Shown: positions 61,979-64,000 of the stretch, one piece after another
Numbering within the stretch: position 1 is the stretch's first letter
Layout: each line of letters begins with the position of its first letter
From: an uncultured bacterium
GTDB lineage: Bacteria; Cyanobacteriota; Vampirovibrionia; Gastranaerophilales; Gastranaerophilaceae
Direction of reading: 5' to 3'
Length of the DNA: 64,000 nt
Assembly: GCA_949292175.1 (NCBI GenBank)
Contig: CASEYJ010000003.1
Span: 124,001-188,000, forward strand
Made by a program: the position numbers and the translations under genes
The notes under the pieces: model-generated
Seen by the model: the letters and a program-made list of their open reading frames with translations, nothing else
Database searches by the model: none
Told to the model about the DNA's origin: nothing

Positions 61979-62007
61979 ATGCTAGCACAAATATAATACC
62001 TCGTCAA
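61979..62007 (-). promoter_or_regulatory. Promoter of ilvC (extended -10)
   Basis: On the minus strand TTGACG (62007-62002), 17-bp spacer, TAGCAT (61984-61979) preceded by TGC. An 11-bp palindrome ATTGTCACAAT at 62026-62036 just upstream is an operator candidate. Confidence 0.45.
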
Positions 62008-62101
62008 ATAAAAAAACGTTACGACATTGTCACAATTATTAAGACTTTCGAGGAAAATTATCAGGTCATACAGACAATATTACAACTTACATATCGGCTT
62101 A

Positions 62102-63085
62102 TTATAGCTCTAATAGTTTTGGAATAATTTCAAAAGCATCCCCAACAATCCCGTAGTCACAAATGTCGAAAATTGGAGCATTTTTATCTGTATTTATTGC
62201 AATAATTTTCTCCGCAGAATTCATACCGATAGTATGTTGTAAAGCCCCGGAAATTCCGCAAGCAATATACAGTTTTGGAGAAACGGTTTTCCCTGTCTGA
62301 CCAATTTGGACTGCTTGAGGAGCAAGTCCCATTTCCACAGCAACTCTGCTTGCACCAACACATCCGCCCAACTTATCTGCAAGTTTTTTTAATAAAGCAA
62401 AGCCTTCGGCATTTTTCATACCCTTACCACCTGCAACGATAATTTTTGCACTATCTAAATCATTCAAATCACAAACCAATTTTTTGGTGAATTCAAGGAC
62501 TTCAATCTGCGGAACATAATCATCCAAATCCACAGACATTTTTATAAATACGGTATCTCTTGTAACATCAACCTCGGAAGGCTTGAAAACTTTAGGACGA
62601 ACACTTGCCATTTGCGGATATTTTTTACACAAAATTGTTGCCATCAACTGACCGCCAAAAGTCGGACGAGTTGCCGCAAATTTACCATTTTCTAAAATAT
62701 CCAGCCCTGTACAATCTGCCGTTAGCCCGGTACCCAGAGCCGTAGAAATTCTCGGAGCCAAATCTCTACCCTGACAAGTCGCACCGACAAGCATAATTTC
62801 AGGATCAATTTGCTTTACTGCTTGCACTGCAGCTTTTGCAAATAAATCAGTCCGATATGTTCCAAATCTTTCATCTACAACATAAAAAACTTTGTCAAAA
62901 CCGCTTTTTTGAAAAGCTTCTTTATACTCATTTATCAAATCAGGCTTCGTAAGGACCAACGCCATAACGGGCGCATCTTCCATTTTTTTAGAAAGTTCAA
63001 CAGCCTTATTGGCAAGCTCAAAAACAACTGTATGAAGATAATCGTCCGAAGTTATCTCGGAATATACCAAAATTCCCTTACTCAC
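62102..63085 (-). CDS. etfA: Electron transfer flavoprotein alpha subunit
   Basis: A 327-residue ETF alpha subunit. The FAD-binding C-terminus is fully present: 'GGCVGASRVAVEMGLAP', 'QIGQTGKTVSPKLYIACGISGALQHTIGM', 'AINTDKNAPIFDICDYGIVGDAFEI'. With EtfB it shuttles electrons between acyl-CoA or hydroxy-acid dehydrogenases and carriers, and in anaerobes may bifurcate electrons; which type applies is not visible. The start is a GTG at 63085, close to GGAGGT and overlapping the etfB stop by 8 nt; the longer frame would overlap etfB by 50 nt. Confidence 0.94.
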   Translation of the reverse strand: MSKGILVYSEITSDDYLHTVVFELANKAVELSKKMEDAPVMALVLTKPDLINEYKEAFQKSGFDKVFYVVDERFGTYRTDLFAKAAVQAVKQIDPEIMLVGATCQGRDLAPRISTALGTGLTADCTGLDILENGKFAATRPTFGGQLMATILCKKYPQMASVRPKVFKPSEVDVTRDTVFIKMSVDLDDYVPQIEVLEFTKKLVCDLNDLDSAKIIVAGGKGMKNAEGFALLKKLADKLGGCVGASRVAVEMGLAPQAVQIGQTGKTVSPKLYIACGISGALQHTIGMNSAEKIIAINTDKNAPIFDICDYGIVGDAFEIIPKLLEL

Positions 63086-63860
63086 AAATACCTCCACACT
63101 TTTTAATACATTCGGCAAGTTCTTCACAAGACTCTACAAAAACACACTCCGTTTCCTTTTGCGGAGCCCTATATGCTTTATTAACATATGTAGGAGAACC
63201 TTTCAACCCGGCATCCTCAACGCTAAGTCCAATATCATCTATACCGTAAACAGGGATTTCAACTTGTTGAGAATGAATTATCCCGTTTATACGAGCTCTT
63301 ACAGGCTCAAACTCACCTTGCAAAACACATATTAACGCAGGAAGCTTAACTCTGACCTTTTCAAAACCACTATCAAGCTCTCTGATGACAGTCAAATATC
63401 CGTCTTCATATCCCACAACCTCCTTAACATAAGTTACCTGAGGAATATCAAGGAAATTTGCAATACTAGGCCCTGTTTGAGCAGTATCACCATCGATAGC
63501 AAATTGACCGCACACAATTAAGTCAAAATCAGACAATTTAGATTTAATAGCAGCAGCAATAGTTTTCGCAGTCGCAAAAGTATCAGCACCCGCAAACTTC
63601 TTATCTGATAACAAAACCGCATCATCAACGCCAATTGCAATAAGCTTTCTAAGCATACCTTCTGCCTGCTTTGGCCCCATCGTCAACGCAGAAATATTCA
63701 CATTTTTATATTTATTTTTCAAACGCAAAGCGGACTCAAAAGCATAAACATCGTAAGGATTAATTATACTCTCCAGCCCTTCACGTTGAATTGTGTTATT
63801 CTCAGTCCACTTGATATCAGAAGTATCAGGTACCTGCTTAACACACAATACTATTTTCAT
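63078..63860 (-). CDS. etfB: Electron transfer flavoprotein beta subunit
   Basis: A 260-residue ETF beta subunit with the standard 'MKIVLCVKQVPDTSDIKWTENN' start, the adenosine/AMP-binding region 'LIVCGQFAIDGDTAQTGPSIANFL', and 'VTYVKEVVGYEDGYLTVIRELDSGFEKVRVKLPALICV'. Precedes etfA with an 8-nt overlap. AAAAGAG lies upstream of the ATG. The gene just before it (63883-64000) is cut by the window edge, so the dehydrogenase partner is not identified. Confidence 0.94.
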   Translation of the reverse strand: MKIVLCVKQVPDTSDIKWTENNTIQREGLESIINPYDVYAFESALRLKNKYKNVNISALTMGPKQAEGMLRKLIAIGVDDAVLLSDKKFAGADTFATAKTIAAAIKSKLSDFDLIVCGQFAIDGDTAQTGPSIANFLDIPQVTYVKEVVGYEDGYLTVIRELDSGFEKVRVKLPALICVLQGEFEPVRARINGIIHSQQVEIPVYGIDDIGLSVEDAGLKGSPTYVNKAYRAPQKETECVFVESCEELAECIKKCGGICE

Positions 63861-63882
63861 ATTATAAAACTCTTTTTACAAA

Positions 63883-64000
63883 CTATATACGTTTTTTAGG
63901 AATTTGTCTTGAGTTAGCATCAAGCAAAGCATTGTAGCCCATAATATAAATTGAGCATTTTTTAATTGTTGGGATATACCAACCACAACGTTCTTGAGTA
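63883..64000 (-). CDS. C-terminal fragment of an unrecognised protein upstream of etfB
   Basis: The last 38 codons of an open frame that continues past the window edge, ending CGWYIPTIKKCSIYIMGYNA...PKKRI and a TAG. It lies only 22 nt upstream of etfB on the same strand, so it is probably in the same operon and might be the ETF's electron donor or acceptor, but the tail does not look like the usual acyl-CoA dehydrogenase C-terminus. Not identified. Confidence 0.5.
   Translation of the reverse strand, partial: TQERCGWYIPTIKKCSIYIMGYNALLDANSRQIPKKRI

Noticed and set aside
62090-62100. GCCGATAT on the minus strand, a perfect sigma-28/SigD -10 box.
   Set aside because: No TAAA-type -35 box at the proper distance and no gene start close downstream (ilvC is ~140 nt away with its own promoter).
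1-64000. Searched by eye for insertion sequences, CRISPR arrays, prophage genes, rRNA, tRNA, tmRNA, RNase P RNA and riboswitches.
   Set aside because: No transposase, integrase, regular spacer repeat or structured-RNA signature was seen; intergenic spaces are mostly too short.

Overview
The window is a gene-dense, AT-rich (low-GC) bacterial chromosome segment. It most likely comes from a non-photosynthetic member of the cyanobacterial lineage (Melainabacteria/Vampirovibrionia, probably a Gastranaerophilales-type anaerobe). The strongest sign is that the RNA polymerase beta-prime subunit is encoded by two genes, rpoC1 and rpoC2, each with its own ribosome binding site and with a large insertion in rpoC2; this arrangement is typical of Cyanobacteria and their relatives. 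Other signs are a lipid A and heptose pathway (lpxD, lpxC, fabZ, separate heptose kinase and adenylyltransferase genes), a DUF4330-like protein, the MEP isoprenoid enzymes IspG and IspD, and anaerobe-style oxygen defence (superoxide reductase plus ferritin). No photosynthesis gene, mobile element, CRISPR array, tRNA or rRNA was seen. The species assignment is an inference.

Layout. 0-7.3 kb: end of a beta-propeller protein and an O-methyltransferase; a minus-strand group (DUF374 acyltransferase, nitrilase-like amidase, dacB); then tig-clpP-clpX. 7.3-17.4 kb: minus-strand polA, a heptose kinase/DUF4330/O-antigen-ligase-like/tlyA operon, and a small exported protein/TPR/family-10-like glycosidase operon. 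17.4-25.8 kb: ispG, a phosphoesterase, an orphan NarL-type regulator, lineage-specific small proteins, a GAF-GGDEF-degenerate HD-GYP protein with thiL and ispD, and a ROK kinase. 25.8-31.8 kb: ftsH overlapping two genes for the corrinoid iron-sulfur protein (AcsD and AcsC homologues), then fusA. 32-38 kb: a LysM protein, a coiled-coil protein, a solitary DNA methyltransferase divergent from mutL, and a DUF3137 protein. 38-47.5 kb: rpoB-rpoC1-rpoC2 with a ~200 nt leader and a strong terminator. 47.5-56 kb: lineage-specific hypothetical proteins interleaved with asd, rfaE2 and lpxD-lpxC-fabZ. 56-64 kb: dfx-ftn, rqcH, a YhaM-like exonuclease with two tandem dTMP-kinase-like paralogues, ilvC, and etfB-etfA.

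The most unusual element is the ftsH-acsD-acsC unit. Both corrinoid iron-sulfur protein subunits are present, the AcsC homologue keeps its four cluster cysteines but has lost about 80 residues from its central barrel, and no CO dehydrogenase/acetyl-CoA synthase or methyltransferase gene is nearby. This suggests a methyl-carrier used outside acetogenesis. Second in interest are two sigma-28-like promoters with identical geometry in front of small uncharacterised genes, and a shared alternating TA promoter element in front of three other uncharacterised genes.

Most genes are separated by clear intrinsic terminators, many of them bidirectional between convergent genes, and many operon genes overlap by 1-30 nt. 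Several starts were moved inside the longest open frame because a ribosome binding site or promoter decides the matter; this is stated in each entry. The only stretch over 300 bases without a gene is 47090-47488, which holds the rpoB promoter and leader and the terminator of the next gene.
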